From: Shewanella gelidimarina
GTDB taxonomy: Bacteria; Pseudomonadota; Gammaproteobacteria; Enterobacterales; Shewanellaceae
Length of the DNA: 64,000 bases
NCBI RefSeq assembly: GCF_023283945.1
Contig: NZ_JAKIKW010000015.1
Location: forward strand, 1 to 64,000
Reading direction: 5' to 3'
Shown: in pieces, positions 36,969-47,360 of the stretch
How the letters are laid out: every line of letters begins with the position of its first letter
Numbering within the stretch: position 1 is the stretch's first letter
Notes under the pieces: generated by a model
What the model saw: the letters and a program-made list of their open reading frames with translations, nothing else
Database searches by the model: none
What the model was told of the DNA's origin: nothing
Program-made: the position numbers and the translations under genes

Positions 36969-37193
36969 CTATTTGGGTGACCACTTGATTTGAAACTCAA
37001 TCTCTTCTTCGTCATCACTGCGTTCGTGCTCGACACTATATTCCGCGCGAACGGGGACGTAGATCCTCTCGCCTGCAATCTGTATTTCAAATTTTTCGCC
37101 CGACTCTAATGAATCAGCTAAACGCCTAAGTTTGGCGGCAAAGTCGGCATTGGTATAGCCTTTTTCAATGTCTCGTTGTGCTTTTGTGGTCAT
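36969..37193 (-). CDS. amphi-Trp domain-containing small protein
   Basis: The 74-residue protein ends EEEIEFQIKWSPK and contains FAAKLRRLADSLESGEKFEIQIAGERIYVP, resembling the amphi-Trp domain, a small amphipathic domain of unknown function. ATG at 37193 has AGGGA about 8 bases upstream and is preferred over an in-frame start at 37262, which would overlap the next gene. Confidence 0.7.
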   Translation of the reverse strand: MTTKAQRDIEKGYTNADFAAKLRRLADSLESGEKFEIQIAGERIYVPVRAEYSVEHERSDDEEEIEFQIKWSPK

Positions 37194-37243
37194 GTCGATA
37201 TTCCCTGTGTTTTTGCTGCTATTTCCTAATACTTGCTGGCACA

Positions 37244-37687
37244 TTAGTCGAGCCTTAACCACAACTCTTGCTCTTTAAGCTCACCATTTTCTATGCGCTT
37301 GCTTTGCCACTGTTCACCTGCGATCTGGTAAGTAAAAGCAAACGCCTTATCGGCAGCGACTCCGAATGAGTTCAGTTGTGGGTATTCAACATATTCCGTT
37401 GCTGTATATGTGTAGCGCCCCGTGCCAGCAGCCCAAAACTCACTCTCTGGTTTAGCCTCAGTGCCGACATTTTTCATGGTCGTAAAACTAAAATGATTTG
37501 CAGAGATAACTTTAATGGCGCTCAGCTTTAGGTCGCCGTATTGCACCCATTTACCATTACCATCGAGGTACTTACCAGAAGTTAACTTCCAGCTACCAAT
37601 AAAGGGGTTTTCAGCTGCGCTTAAGGGGGATGCAACCAATATCAATAGCGTAATAACGCACATCGACTTAATCTTGAACCGTTTCAT
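37244..37687 (-). CDS. secreted lipocalin-like protein
   Basis: A 147-residue protein with a signal peptide ending PLSAA and then NPFIGSWKLTSGKYLDGNGKW, the G-x-W start of lipocalin-like beta barrels. Later strands include YTATEYVEYPQ and WLRLD at the end. It may bind a small hydrophobic ligand in the periplasm; the ligand is unknown. AAGGA lies 6 bases before ATG. Confidence 0.6.
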   Translation of the reverse strand: MKRFKIKSMCVITLLILVASPLSAAENPFIGSWKLTSGKYLDGNGKWVQYGDLKLSAIKVISANHFSFTTMKNVGTEAKPESEFWAAGTGRYTYTATEYVEYPQLNSFGVAADKAFAFTYQIAGEQWQSKRIENGELKEQELWLRLD

Positions 37688-37738
37688 TTCTGTTCCTTGA
37701 AATTATAATCTACCTAATTTGAAGACGAGGTTAAAAGG

Positions 37739-38143
37739 TTAATCATAAACCTCATCGATACCTTCAAGCTTAACCCAGTCATGACAGCGAGTTTGATATA
37801 CCGTTACGGTAGGCGAGGCTAACTGCGCTTTTGACACTGTGTCATCGGCAAAATTCCCCAGAGGTATCGCGACCACATTGGGCATGACATCGAGAGTAAA
37901 CCACAGATTTCCACCGCAATTAGGACAAAATTGAAAAGTGATCACCGCGCCTTCATCGCCGGTACGTTGATAGTGATGGCTTGGGCCACTAAACGCGACT
38001 TGGTTCAATTGATAGCGGGCTTGAACGCCAAAGGCGCTCCCTGTCCGCTTTTGGCAAGCATTACAATGGCACACAGACACCCGAATGGGCTCACCAGTAA
38101 CCGATAATGACAGTTGACCACAGTTACAGCTCGCTTTGTGCAT
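37739..38143 (-). CDS. GFA family zinc protein (second in window)
   Basis: A 134-residue protein with the family cysteine pattern: CNCGQL near residue 6, CHCNACQKRTGSAFG near 26 and CPNCGGNLWF near 74. It is clearly distinct from the GFA protein at 27723-28133 and is not paired with a glutathione transferase. Activity is unproven for most of this family. Confidence 0.8.
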   Translation of the reverse strand: MHKASCNCGQLSLSVTGEPIRVSVCHCNACQKRTGSAFGVQARYQLNQVAFSGPSHHYQRTGDEGAVITFQFCPNCGGNLWFTLDVMPNVVAIPLGNFADDTVSKAQLASPTVTVYQTRCHDWVKLEGIDEVYD

Positions 38144-38251
38144 AATACCCTTCCATGGATGACTTTGATAAGTGGTTTTATGAGTGGATCATAAAAGTGA
38201 TTTTATTTGGTCTGTGAGCATGTACGAAGAGTTGCTAGGCTAACACCTACA

Positions 38252-39364
38252 CTAACTTAGCGATTTTTTTAGTCGTTGCATACCTTCATCAATACTCACT
38301 ATTGCGTTATAACCCAGATCGCGTTTAGCGGCGCTGATATCATAATAGTGACTGGTGGAAAGCTGCCTTGCGACAAAACGGGTCATTATCGGTTCTTCCG
38401 TTTTACCCAATAGACGGAAAACCGTTTCCAATACCGCACCAACACCGTAAGCAAGTGAAGTGGGTACCCGCTTACTGACGCTTGGCAGTGATTGGCATGC
38501 CAAAATTTTATTCAGCATCTCAGCCATGGTAATCGGCTCATCATTACTCAAATAATAGGCTTTGCCAGCGCACTGCGCTTTTAGTCCTGCTGCATTTGCT
38601 CTGCATAACCGCTCTGCCGCTAAGATATGTGCAAAGGCGGCGTTACCGACGTAGATAGTATCGACTAACTTATCTTGCTGACCCACCAGCTTTAAACGCC
38701 CTGCTTTAGCACGTTCAAGTACCCGTGGTACCAAATGTGGGTCACCTGGTCCCCAAATAAGGTGTGGTCTTAATGACACCGTCTGCAGCACTTGCCCTGC
38801 ATCGGTTTTATCACCACTGGCGCTGATCATCATCTTTTCGGCAACCGCTTTAGATTCCCCATAATGATTCAGATATTGCTCTGCATACGGCGCTGATTCA
38901 TCACAGCCATTTTCATCAAGGCCTGTAAACGTAACACTTGGGGTGCTGGTGTATATAAGTTTGCTGATATTGGATTTTTTGCAAGCCTTGATGATAAATC
39001 GAGTTCCATCAACATTTGGTGAGAAATAGCTCTGCTTACTCCCCCAAACACCCGCTTTAGAGGCCACATGAAATACAATATCACAGCCTTGCATCGCCGC
39101 TAATACCCCGGCTTCGTCAGCAAGATCGCCCTTTACCATCTTCACGCCCATCGCTGACAGCAAGGGGTGATCACCACGGGCAAATCCTGTCACCTTAATG
39201 CCTATCGCAAGCAGGCGTTCACAAATGGCTTTACCTAGAAAACCACCCGCGCCGGTGACAAATGCGTGCGATGCGTAATTTTTTAGGTTAATCAGTGCCG
39301 TTTGTTCTTCTAGGGCAAAGACACTCAAAGGGGGGACTAACGGGTTATTGTCAGACACAATCAA
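38252..39364 (-). CDS. oleD: OleD, NAD(P)-dependent 2-alkyl-3-ketoacid reductase
   Basis: OleD reduces the beta-keto acid made by OleA to a 2-alkyl-3-hydroxy acid in head-to-head olefin synthesis. The 370-residue protein is an extended short-chain dehydrogenase with VTGAGGFLGKAI near residue 36 (NAD(P)-binding) and catalytic YGESK near 167. The start is ambiguous: TTG at 39364 directly follows the oleC stop, while GTG two codons later (39358) is better spaced from the AAGGA inside the end of oleC. Last of oleA-B-C-D. Confidence 0.9.
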   Translation of the reverse strand: MIVSDNNPLVPPLSVFALEEQTALINLKNYASHAFVTGAGGFLGKAICERLLAIGIKVTGFARGDHPLLSAMGVKMVKGDLADEAGVLAAMQGCDIVFHVASKAGVWGSKQSYFSPNVDGTRFIIKACKKSNISKLIYTSTPSVTFTGLDENGCDESAPYAEQYLNHYGESKAVAEKMMISASGDKTDAGQVLQTVSLRPHLIWGPGDPHLVPRVLERAKAGRLKLVGQQDKLVDTIYVGNAAFAHILAAERLCRANAAGLKAQCAGKAYYLSNDEPITMAEMLNKILACQSLPSVSKRVPTSLAYGVGAVLETVFRLLGKTEEPIMTRFVARQLSTSHYYDISAAKRDLGYNAIVSIDEGMQRLKKSLS

Positions 39365-41068
39365 CTATTCCTTGATCTGTTTCTGGGCCCAAACGGCCAA
39401 TTTCTCTCTAAATATTTTGGCGTTGTGGCGAATATCGACGGGGAAATCAGGGTGAATGAGAAATCGCTCAATCCCCTGAGTATGGCTGTGTTGCTCTGCC
39501 AACGTGCGTAATTGAGCGTACAACAAATTCGACTTTGAACAGGCTACCGCTTGATTAAGCTCAATACAGACTAACGGGGTTAATTTACCCGCAATCATCA
39601 CACCTACAAGCGCACTGCGTTTGATCCCTGCATGGGTATTAAAAATTCGCTCAACAGGAATGGAGTAGTAACGTTGAACGCCGTTATCCGCGGTTATCGC
39701 ATCTACGCGGTGCGCTTTACGCCCACACATCCACAATAAGCCTTTATCATCAAGGTAGCCCAAATCGCCCATTCGGTGCCGAATGAGAGCGCCGTCGTTG
39801 ATTTTAGCCGCTATGGTCGCGCTTTCTCTTTGATAATAAGCGCGGCTCACCATCGGGCCTTTAACCACGATTTCGCCAATCTGATGCGGGGGAAGCGATA
39901 GCGTGTCGTGCCAGTTTTCAATAGGGCTTTCATCAATATCGATAATCGAGATATCTACGCCTGAAATGGCACTTCCAACACAGATCCCACCACCATTGTC
40001 GGTAATAGTGGTGGTATTAAATAGCGATTGGCTGCCAATTTTACTTAAGGGTAAAGACTCTGTCGCGCCATAAGAATTAAGCACTTCAACATCGCTATTG
40101 AGCATAGCGCTAAAGCGTTTAATCGATGAGATGGTTGCGGGGGCGCCTGCCGATATCACTCGCTTGATACTGGTGAGTTGGTGATGGGTGCGACTTCCCG
40201 CTTGACCTAAACGCTCTATCAATGCCGGGTTAACAAACATATTGCTGCATTGATACTTTTCAATAGCAGCAAAGATAAAATCGGGATTGGCTGTAATGGG
40301 CTTACTTGCATCCATGTCTGGCACAATCGATGCCATACCCAACGCGGGCCCAAATAAGGAGAATAGCGGGAAAGTGGCCAAATCGCGCTCACCTGATTTA
40401 ATGGCGTAATCATGTTTAAGCGCACTAATTTGTGCTTCAAACATTTTATGGGAATAGACCACCCCTTTGGGCGTGCCCGTACTGCCACTGGTAAACAGAA
40501 TCGCCGCCATAGCGTCATCCGCTAGCCATTGCAGTTTAAAGGCGGTGTTATCACACTCTTTGACTATTTGCGCTAGGTTAACCGCCCCCGTTAAGCCATT
40601 AATGAGCCTACCACCACCCACTGAGATCAGATGTTTGACACTGTGCTTGCCCCAGCCAAACAAACGTCTGGCGACATGCGCTTTGGGGATCCCTATAAAC
40701 ACATCTGGTTTAGCCTCAATAAAACACTGTTTGAGGTTTTTAATCCCCATTCCAGGATCGACCAAAATAGGGATAATCCCCGCTTTAAATAGCGCAAAGG
40801 TCAAACAGAAAAAATCGATACTGGGGGTGACCATCAGCACCGCTTTCATGCCCGGAACCAGGCCAAACTGAATCAGCGCGGCAGCGATGTGATCGCTTTT
40901 AGCATTAAGCGTTTGAAAGTCCATCTCTTCATAGCTTAAGCGGTCAAGTGTTTGACCGCGTGAGTGTTGTACGGCAACAGCAAGAGAGTCAGGTATGTTG
41001 TTGGCAGCGTCGACAAGATGACGACAAAGGTTGGCACCAACGTGCTGACGCTCAAGCGGGCTAATCAT
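39365..41068 (-). CDS. oleC: OleC, AMP-forming beta-lactone synthetase
   Basis: OleC belongs to the acyl-CoA-synthetase superfamily and converts the hydroxy acid made by OleD into a beta-lactone using ATP. The 567 residues include the ATP loop [17 protein letters not shown] near residue 190, [10 protein letters not shown] near 330, [23 protein letters not shown] near 435 and a C-terminal Lys in [10 protein letters not shown]. It ends immediately before oleD and starts a few bases after oleB, consistent with one transcript. Confidence 0.9.
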   Translation of the reverse strand: MISPLERQHVGANLCRHLVDAANNIPDSLAVAVQHSRGQTLDRLSYEEMDFQTLNAKSDHIAAALIQFGLVPGMKAVLMVTPSIDFFCLTFALFKAGIIPILVDPGMGIKNLKQCFIEAKPDVFIGIPKAHVARRLFGWGKHSVKHLISVGGGRLINGLTGAVNLAQIVKECDNTAFKLQWLADDAMAAILFTSGSTGTPKGVVYSHKMFEAQISALKHDYAIKSGERDLATFPLFSLFGPALGMASIVPDMDASKPITANPDFIFAAIEKYQCSNMFVNPALIERLGQAGSRTHHQLTSIKRVISAGAPATISSIKRFSAMLNSDVEVLNSYGATESLPLSKIGSQSLFNTTTITDNGGGICVGSAISGVDISIIDIDESPIENWHDTLSLPPHQIGEIVVKGPMVSRAYYQRESATIAAKINDGALIRHRMGDLGYLDDKGLLWMCGRKAHRVDAITADNGVQRYYSIPVERIFNTHAGIKRSALVGVMIAGKLTPLVCIELNQAVACSKSNLLYAQLRTLAEQHSHTQGIERFLIHPDFPVDIRHNAKIFREKLAVWAQKQIKE

Positions 41069-41073
41069 TCTAT

Positions 41074-41979
41074 TTACGCCACCGAGTCTTTTACTGCTTC
41101 AATGCTATTTTCATCGATGAAGGTGTTGATATGAGCAATGACTTCATCGCTAGCATCTTCAAGGATATAGTGGCCACAATCAGCAAACTCATGCACTTGT
41201 GCATGGGGCATTCTTTGTTTCCATTCATCCAAAAAGTGCTTATCAAACACAAAATCTTGTAGGCCCCAGCAGATCACCGTTGGCACCTTGGCAAACTTAT
41301 CTAAGCTTGCGGCGATGTCTGACACCATCTCATAATTGCGATCGCCCGGCTTTAACGGAATATCCTGTACAAAACGTAAAGTAGAGATACGGTTTGCCCA
41401 CGAGTTAAACGGGGCAACGTAGGCCTGACGGATATCTTTATGCATCGGCTTGCGTTTCACACCCACATAAGACGCTGCCGATGAGAAGGCATTAAAGCCA
41501 CGCACCAAACACGTCCCTAGAAGGGTATTACGGCAGATTGAAAGCGCCCACGGAAAAGGTTTTGTTTTCGGAAGGTGAAACGCGCCCGTATTGAGAATAA
41601 CTAAACGTTTAATACGGTCAGGATAGCGAGCAGCGTAACCCATACCAATCATGCCGCCCCAATCGTGGACAACAAGCGTAATATTATCTTTAACGTCTAA
41701 ATGCTCAAGCAAGGCTTCAAGATCGTCGATACGGCTTTTCAGAGTGTAATCGTAACCGCTGTCATCAGGCTTATCAGAAAGGCCACAACCAATATGATCA
41801 GGCACTATGCATTGATGCTTACCGCTTAGCGCGCTAATAAGATTACGATAATAAAACGACCAGCTAGGGTTACCGTGAACCATCACTACTGGGTCGCCAG
41901 AACCTTCATTCACATACTGAAGTTTATTGCCGTTTCTATCTAAATAATTACGTTTAAATGGGTGTAGGGTGTCTAACAT
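41074..41979 (-). CDS. oleB: OleB, beta-lactone decarboxylase (alpha/beta hydrolase)
   Basis: OleB, related to haloalkane dehalogenases, decarboxylates the cis-beta-lactone to the final olefin. The 301-residue protein has [11 protein letters not shown] near residue 35 (oxyanion region), [12 protein letters not shown] near 104 with the nucleophilic Asp, and CGHYILED near 273 with the catalytic His. It lies between oleA (81-base gap) and oleC (5-base gap). On its own it could be taken for a dehalogenase, but the cluster decides. Confidence 0.9.
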   Translation of the reverse strand: MLDTLHPFKRNYLDRNGNKLQYVNEGSGDPVVMVHGNPSWSFYYRNLISALSGKHQCIVPDHIGCGLSDKPDDSGYDYTLKSRIDDLEALLEHLDVKDNITLVVHDWGGMIGMGYAARYPDRIKRLVILNTGAFHLPKTKPFPWALSICRNTLLGTCLVRGFNAFSSAASYVGVKRKPMHKDIRQAYVAPFNSWANRISTLRFVQDIPLKPGDRNYEMVSDIAASLDKFAKVPTVICWGLQDFVFDKHFLDEWKQRMPHAQVHEFADCGHYILEDASDEVIAHINTFIDENSIEAVKDSVA

Positions 41980-42060
41980 GACGCTTCCTATAATTTTTAT
42001 ACTGGGCTTATGATAAATGCGTAAGGCTTAGCCAGCGGCGAGCGCTACTGGCCGGTGGTG

Positions 42061-43110
42061 TTACCACTTAAGCCCCAACATCATGCAATTTAAGCCACTA
42101 CCAATACCTAAAAAGCTCACTTGGTCGCCGCTTTTCAAAAAGCCTTGGTCATGTGCCATCGCGGCGGTAACGGGCAATGAAACGGTGCCCATGTTGCCCA
42201 GTAATCTATAAGTCGGAAACTCTTTTTCTTCAGGAATATTCAGTGCTTGCAGAACATTACGACGGTTTGATGAACCCACTTGGTGACAAATAACTTTATC
42301 AACTTGCTCAACTAACCAGCTGCGCTGATCTAAGAAGTGGCTCCAAGTATGGCGTGCGAGCTCAACACCCTCTTTAAGCAAAGCCACACCATTGGTGCGC
42401 ATAAATTCGCGGTATAACTGCGGACCCGCTTCTTCGAGTCCCCATTGGCACAAATCGTAATGTTGCGGCGCTGAAAGATGACTTGCACCTAACAACTGAT
42501 GCTGACGATCACCTTTCAAATTGAGGCTGCCATCGGTAAGCAAAACGGCAACGGCACCAGAGCCACCGGTTAATGTTGCTAGCGATGATGCAAAGTTTTG
42601 CATCGTCGGTTCAGCAAGCATTTTGTCGATGGTGATATCCACAATATGGCGAGCAGATTCACAAGAAACCACCAGACCGGCTTTGATTTGGCCTAACTCA
42701 ATGCGGTTAGCAATATCTAAAATACCTGACAACACGCCTAAACACGCGTTACTGATATCATAAATTGCCGTATTTTTAGAGACGCCAAGCTCAGCGGCGA
42801 TACGACATGCAGTTGCGGGTTCATGTTGATCACGGCAAACGCCAGTGTAAACCACTGCGCCTAAATCGCTGATATCGACACCAGTTTCATCAATCGCCTT
42901 GTGCGCCGCAGCTAATGCTCCGTCAGACAATCTGTGCCCTTTTGGCCACCAACGTCTTTCATGGATCCCAGTCAATGCAGCAAGTTGCCCCATCGGAATA
43001 CGAAACTTTTTGTATAACGGCGCTAAACGAGATTCAAGCTCCGAAGTTGAAACAACTTCAGGCGCTAATTCGTAGGCCATGCTATTGATAAAAACGCGGG
43101 AATATTTCAT
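42061..43110 (-). CDS. oleA: OleA, thiolase-type head-to-head fatty acyl condensing enzyme
   Basis: OleA joins two fatty acyl-CoAs in a non-decarboxylative Claisen condensation, the committed step to long-chain olefins; in Shewanella the product is the polyunsaturated C31 hydrocarbon. The 349-residue protein is FabH-like with catalytic Cys123 (SNACLG), Glu97 in CRDQHEP, CHQVGSSNR near 278 (catalytic His) and LGNMGTVSLP near 308 (catalytic Asn). A clear ribosome site is not visible before ATG at 43110. First gene of the cluster. Confidence 0.9.
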   Translation of the reverse strand: MKYSRVFINSMAYELAPEVVSTSELESRLAPLYKKFRIPMGQLAALTGIHERRWWPKGHRLSDGALAAAHKAIDETGVDISDLGAVVYTGVCRDQHEPATACRIAAELGVSKNTAIYDISNACLGVLSGILDIANRIELGQIKAGLVVSCESARHIVDITIDKMLAEPTMQNFASSLATLTGGSGAVAVLLTDGSLNLKGDRQHQLLGASHLSAPQHYDLCQWGLEEAGPQLYREFMRTNGVALLKEGVELARHTWSHFLDQRSWLVEQVDKVICHQVGSSNRRNVLQALNIPEEKEFPTYRLLGNMGTVSLPVTAAMAHDQGFLKSGDQVSFLGIGSGLNCMMLGLKW

Positions 43111-43370
43111 GAAACTGTATTTAATCGCTCACTAAACTGGCCAATTTTCGACCAATGAAGATAATTATTTATTATTAACCAGCCATTTGAGCAAGAAAAA
43201 GCAGATGATTCAATAAAAAACCTCATAACTGAGACCTTTAAATCCACTCTATCATCAACTTTGCTCTTAAAATGGCACCACTTTACCGTCAGATTCAATC
43301 ATCACTGACTCAATTACAACTTAATAAACAATTTGTTACGCACTTATTAAATTATCAAACTGTCATTTTT

Positions 43371-44660
43371 CTATTTAAATGCGCTAATTATCGCATTTCG
43401 AGGCGTAATACTGTTTAAACAAAATTCACTCAACTTTACTTGGTAACCGCTCTCTTCTAAAAAGCAAACTCGGTCAAGTAATAGCCATTTTTCGAATACG
43501 CTTCTGAAAAGATGGGCCACCAAATCGATGCGACGAGTCAGTCGTTGTCGTTCACGCCCGTTGGCTTGATAATGTGCCCAGTCTATCGAATCAATCAAGG
43601 GCACTTTCTTGGTGTTTGCGGCCCAGCGACTGAAAGTTTCAAACTCACCATTGAGCTGGCTTTGCTTAATCGATGGAATAGGCAAATACTCATCCACTTG
43701 ACGCATCTCACGTTGCAAAGAATCGAATCCTAAGCGCCATGCCATCTCTTGCAGCCGATATTGATTACCTTTAGCACTTGCTATCATGCTTTGTTGCAAA
43801 GGCAGCTGCAGATCCGCTCTAGTCAACAGCAAGTCGCTTGTTTTAGCCGTCATAGAGAGTGGCTGGTAATACTGAGCCTGAATAAGATGGTAGCAACACG
43901 GCGATATCACCACTTGCCGAGTCCCAGCGTTACTGGCGTGCTGTAACAAGGTAACGTGCAGATCACCGCAAGCATGCAGCGCCACAGCCAGTTGTTGCTC
44001 TTCAAGCTGGCCTTGCTGCTCCGCAAACGCATCAGCACAGACAAAACGTTGTGGTAACTGCCATTTATCTGCAAAATGCTGACCCGCCTCGCACAGGCTC
44101 TGCTGCCACTCTAAACTCACAACGTTGCGACCTTTTGCTTTAGCGATCAAGCGCCCTAAATGACCTTTGCCAGCGCACCACTCAAGCACTGGCAATTGAG
44201 TATCCGGTAACTGCGCAACAAAAGCCGTGATCTGTTGCCACTTTCGTCCTTTTATATGCGCACTAAAATGCGCCATATCATCCGCTTGCAGTAATGCTAA
44301 TGACCGAATACTGTCATTTTTTAATGATGAAATTATTTCTGCAGGCTCAGTGGATGTAGCCGCTGCGACCTCGGGGAGCAATAAGTTTAAGTCCCAATCG
44401 CTTCCAGCGGCCTGCAGGTCTTGCTTTAACGACGGTAGTAATCGCTCACTTAGGCTTAGCTGGCAGGCATCAATAGCATCAAGTTCATCATCTGCAATTT
44501 GCCAAACTGATCTCGCTAGTGTCGGAAAAGCATCACCCCAGGGTAATTGACGACATTCAAAACTGCGGTTTTGCCAAAGTGGACGGCTCAAGCTCAGCAA
44601 ACTGTCGAGCTGTTTGAATTGAGTCGCAAAGGCTGATATCGAGCTAGTATCTTGCTTCAT
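43371..44660 (-). CDS. predicted SAM-dependent methyltransferase
   Basis: A 429-residue protein with motif I LEWCAGKGHLGRLIA near residue 169, an acidic SLEWQ strand end, ALHACGDLH near 228 and ISPCCYHL near 250. This pattern resembles the methyltransferase domain shared with GSTCD and TRM13-like proteins. The substrate may be RNA, but that is inference. The N-terminal 150 residues have no recognised motif. It precedes oleA on the same strand with 260 bases between and is unlikely to be part of the ole cluster. Confidence 0.7.
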   Translation of the reverse strand: MKQDTSSISAFATQFKQLDSLLSLSRPLWQNRSFECRQLPWGDAFPTLARSVWQIADDELDAIDACQLSLSERLLPSLKQDLQAAGSDWDLNLLLPEVAAATSTEPAEIISSLKNDSIRSLALLQADDMAHFSAHIKGRKWQQITAFVAQLPDTQLPVLEWCAGKGHLGRLIAKAKGRNVVSLEWQQSLCEAGQHFADKWQLPQRFVCADAFAEQQGQLEEQQLAVALHACGDLHVTLLQHASNAGTRQVVISPCCYHLIQAQYYQPLSMTAKTSDLLLTRADLQLPLQQSMIASAKGNQYRLQEMAWRLGFDSLQREMRQVDEYLPIPSIKQSQLNGEFETFSRWAANTKKVPLIDSIDWAHYQANGRERQRLTRRIDLVAHLFRSVFEKWLLLDRVCFLEESGYQVKLSEFCLNSITPRNAIISAFK

Positions 44661-44719
44661 ATGAGATAAACATTGATTCGAGGTTGATGTTAAAAGACGT
44701 TAATACCGCTTTAAACAAT

Positions 44720-44747
44720 AAAAGGAGACTTTTTGAAGTCTCCTTTT
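44720..44747. terminator. terminator of the coiled-coil lipoprotein gene
   Basis: AAAAGGAGACTT pairs perfectly with AAGTCTCCTTTT around a 4-base loop. A and T runs at both edges make it functional on the minus strand after the gene at 44790. Confidence 0.85.
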
Positions 44748-44789
44748 AGATGAGTAACGCCAGTTTATCACAGCTCTTTAGCGCAATGG

Positions 44790-45950
44790 TTATGGCGCTA
44801 TCGAATCTTGCTTTTTAACTTGCATCCGCTTACCCAGCCATACGCCAAGCCCAAGCGGGGCAAAAAAGACCACCAGCAAGAACAATACAAAATAGAGTAT
44901 CAGACTCTTGAGCGTTTTAGTGATCTCTTCAAAAACCACTTTAACGGTTTGCTCAGATATTTTCTCTAAATCAACTGCCGCTGCAGCGCGCTCTCTCGTC
45001 ACCATAGCTTCTAATGCAATACGCTCGTTTTTCACCATTAACTCAAGCGCTTGTCGCTCAACTGACAGTTGAGCGAGCTTATCGTCTGTTGATGCGCTCA
45101 ATTGCGCTAATAGTGGCGTTAACTCTCTGCGCAGATCAACCGCTAGCGCTTGCATCATCTCGGGGCTTTGCGCCATGAGTTGCTGAAACTTGGCTGAGGT
45201 ATCACTAATACTCATTAAAGTCGCTTGCACCTCATCGGCGTTAATATTGGAATGTAATGCATAAAGCTCCGCTTTCCAGCCTAATATCTTTGGCATTTGC
45301 TCGGCAATCATTGCCATTCGGTCAGAAATGTCGCTCATGACCTCAGGCACGGTACCAAAGGTGGTTACCGCATCAAACTCATTGATTTCATTGTACTCTA
45401 ACCAATCAGTAAAGGCTGACTGACGCGTAAATGACATATCCTTAATCGGGTACTTTGCGACATATTGCTTAACGAAATGCTGGTTCTTTTGGAAACTTGC
45501 CGCACCAAATTTTTTAATCGTGCGTTCAAACTGATCTCTCAGATGCTGGCTCACGTCGATAGCCGTTTGTTGCTGCTCACCAAACACATTCTTACCCGCA
45601 CCGGATTCAAAAAATTGCGCCATTTGTTCGGTAAACACCCAGGTGTCAACCATGGCTGCAGTAGGAGATGCTTGAAATATGGTATGTTGCAGATTCTGCT
45701 CGGCGTTAATTTTCCACATCAGTGTATTCGACTTAATGGGCACACTGTCGCTGTTGCGCTCTATCAGATCGGCGCCACTTTCCACCTGACTATAAAACAC
45801 CGTACTAAAATCTCGGCTGAAAACGCGCATGTTTAGCTGATCTTTAGGTAACGGCTCAATGCCACTTTCTAACTTGATCTCTAACAGGGAACACCCGGCA
45901 ACCAACACTGCCGTAACAATGACAAAGCAAAAGCGAAACGCCGCTTTCAT
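44790..45950 (-). CDS. hypothetical lipoprotein with C-terminal membrane anchor
   Basis: A 386-residue protein with lipoprotein signal MKAAFRFCFVIVTAVLVAGC and a C-terminal hydrophobic segment (LILYFVLFLLVVFFAPLGLG, about 348-367) followed by a basic tail. The stretch about 255-345 is rich in charged heptad-like sequence (ERQALELMVKNERIALEAMV) and is probably a coiled coil. Such a protein could span from one membrane to another in the envelope. ATG at 45950 has GGAGG 5 bases upstream and is clearly the start. I do not recognise the family. Confidence 0.75.
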   Translation of the reverse strand: MKAAFRFCFVIVTAVLVAGCSLLEIKLESGIEPLPKDQLNMRVFSRDFSTVFYSQVESGADLIERNSDSVPIKSNTLMWKINAEQNLQHTIFQASPTAAMVDTWVFTEQMAQFFESGAGKNVFGEQQQTAIDVSQHLRDQFERTIKKFGAASFQKNQHFVKQYVAKYPIKDMSFTRQSAFTDWLEYNEINEFDAVTTFGTVPEVMSDISDRMAMIAEQMPKILGWKAELYALHSNINADEVQATLMSISDTSAKFQQLMAQSPEMMQALAVDLRRELTPLLAQLSASTDDKLAQLSVERQALELMVKNERIALEAMVTRERAAAAVDLEKISEQTVKVVFEEITKTLKSLILYFVLFLLVVFFAPLGLGVWLGKRMQVKKQDSIAP

Positions 45951-46450
45951 AAAGCCTCCATTAAAATGCAACATATTGAATATTATCAACTAATAAATTA
46001 TTTCCCAAATTCTAACATCCGTTCCCTGCTAGGCATACAACTAAAACACATTAGGGTTTTAGATCGCTTATATAAACTAATGCTTACGATAAGAGCCTAG
46101 AGTTCAAGTTAAGTAAATCACTCGCAAACAGATAACCTCGTCTCTTAATTCTAGCTAATTTATACTTGTTGTATTAATAATTTAATCATACTGTCGGCGT
46201 TCTGTAGGCCTTCAAAACACAGAGGCTACTCTAAGCCCTCGCCACACACTGTGGTTCAAGTCACCAATCCCATCAATATGCTTTGAATTGATGCCGTTAA
46301 GTCAACAGTTTCTCCCACCACCAATAGAAATCAACGTTATGTTTTACAATAAATATTATTAATAAACAGGATTGCCTAATTCAAGTTAACTATAAATTTA
46401 ACGCAATAGGTATTACACTTCGTCGCAAATTAGAACAGGTGCACAATAAA
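45951..46450. other. 500-base intergenic region
   Basis: The region lies between divergent genes. No hairpin, operator or RNA gene stands out; an AT-rich patch around 46150-46195 is a plausible promoter area. Confidence 0.3.
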
Positions 46451-46696
46451 ATGCAATCACCCTGCGTGGCTCGCTGTGGGCTAAATGAAGATGATTACTG
46501 TATGGGGTGCTATCGCCATATTGACGAGATAGTAGGATGGGGCAACGCCAGCAATGAGGCCAAAGCGCTGGTGTGGACAAAACTCAAACAACGTAAGGCC
46601 GACATGCTTGATGGCGAAAATAGTGCCATTTTAAGCCGCGTTAAATGGTTGGAAGCCGAAGCAAGAATTAAAGCAACCGAGGACGGTTCAACTTAA
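46451..46696 (+). CDS. DUF1289 domain protein
   Basis: An 81-residue protein with the DUF1289 signature PCVARCGLNEDDYCMGCYRHIDEIVGW, four cysteines that may bind an iron-sulfur cluster or zinc. Function is unknown. ATG at 46451 lies 12 bases after AGG; GTG at 46439 is also in frame but would overlap that site. A strong terminator follows. Confidence 0.8.
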   Translation: MQSPCVARCGLNEDDYCMGCYRHIDEIVGWGNASNEAKALVWTKLKQRKADMLDGENSAILSRVKWLEAEARIKATEDGST

Positions 46697-46700
46697 CGTA

Positions 46701-46726
46701 AAAAAGCCGCAATGAGCGGCTTTTTT
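46701..46726 (+). terminator. terminator of the DUF1289 gene
   Basis: AAGCCGC pairs with GCGGCTT around a 5-base loop, with A and T runs on both sides. Confidence 0.85.
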
Positions 46727-46769
46727 CATCGTTAATCGACGGTTTTATGTGTCTTAACTTAAAGTGCGA

Positions 46770-47135
46770 TTACTTTTTGTTGAGCATACTTTTTAGATCG
46801 GCGAATGGATTATACGTCGCTGTGTCCATCTTAACTTCGGTAGTGGCGCCGTACTGGATCAATTCTTCAAACTTTGAATGCTCATTGTCGTGACAATATA
46901 AACAGAGTAATTCCCAGTTGGTACCATCTGATGGGTTATTGTCGTGGTTATGATCACGATGATGTACTGTCAATTCACGTAAGTTCGCATTGTTAAACTC
47001 ACGAGTACAACGGCCACATACCCAAGGATAAAGCTTAAGTGCCTGCTCACGGTAACCCGTTTCACGCTTGGCTTTATAATCTCGTGCTTCGGCTAGTACT
47101 TTATCTAACTTACTTTGCCCTGGTGCTGCTGCCAT
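46770..47135 (-). CDS. yajD: YajD family HNH nuclease domain protein
   Basis: A 121-residue protein with paired zinc cysteines (WVCGRCTREF near residue 40 and LLCLYCHDNEHS near 76) around TVHHRDHNHDNNPSDGTNW, the HNH core with HH and N. YajD homologues are widespread small HNH proteins of unknown biological role; nuclease activity is predicted from the motif. Confidence 0.85.
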   Translation of the reverse strand: MAAAPGQSKLDKVLAEARDYKAKRETGYREQALKLYPWVCGRCTREFNNANLRELTVHHRDHNHDNNPSDGTNWELLCLYCHDNEHSKFEELIQYGATTEVKMDTATYNPFADLKSMLNKK

Positions 47136-47360
47136 GTCGGTATATCTCGTTTCGGTTTAATGTCTCTATGAATCTAATACTAACACTGAAATATATCCGC
47201 TGTAACTGAGTTCGATGATCAATCAGCCAAACTTTGCTGAAATAAAAAAGGCTAGCCCATTACACTGTTAAATTGCGTATTGAAGCTAACCTTTTTCAAT
47301 GTACTTTCTACACTAAAACTGCGCTAATTACTGAATTTGCACTCAGTCATATATGGGTCT

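Noticed and set aside
43107-43298. A 63-codon minus-strand frame that overlaps the oleA start by 4 bases
   Set aside because: It begins with TTG, has no ribosome site and occupies the likely oleA promoter region; the ATGA overlap is probably chance.
47243-47296. Long-range inverted repeat (AAAAAGGCTAGC with GCTAACCTTTTT) after the BCCT gene as a terminator
   Set aside because: The loop is over 25 bases and the stem has a mismatch; it might work but the evidence is weak.
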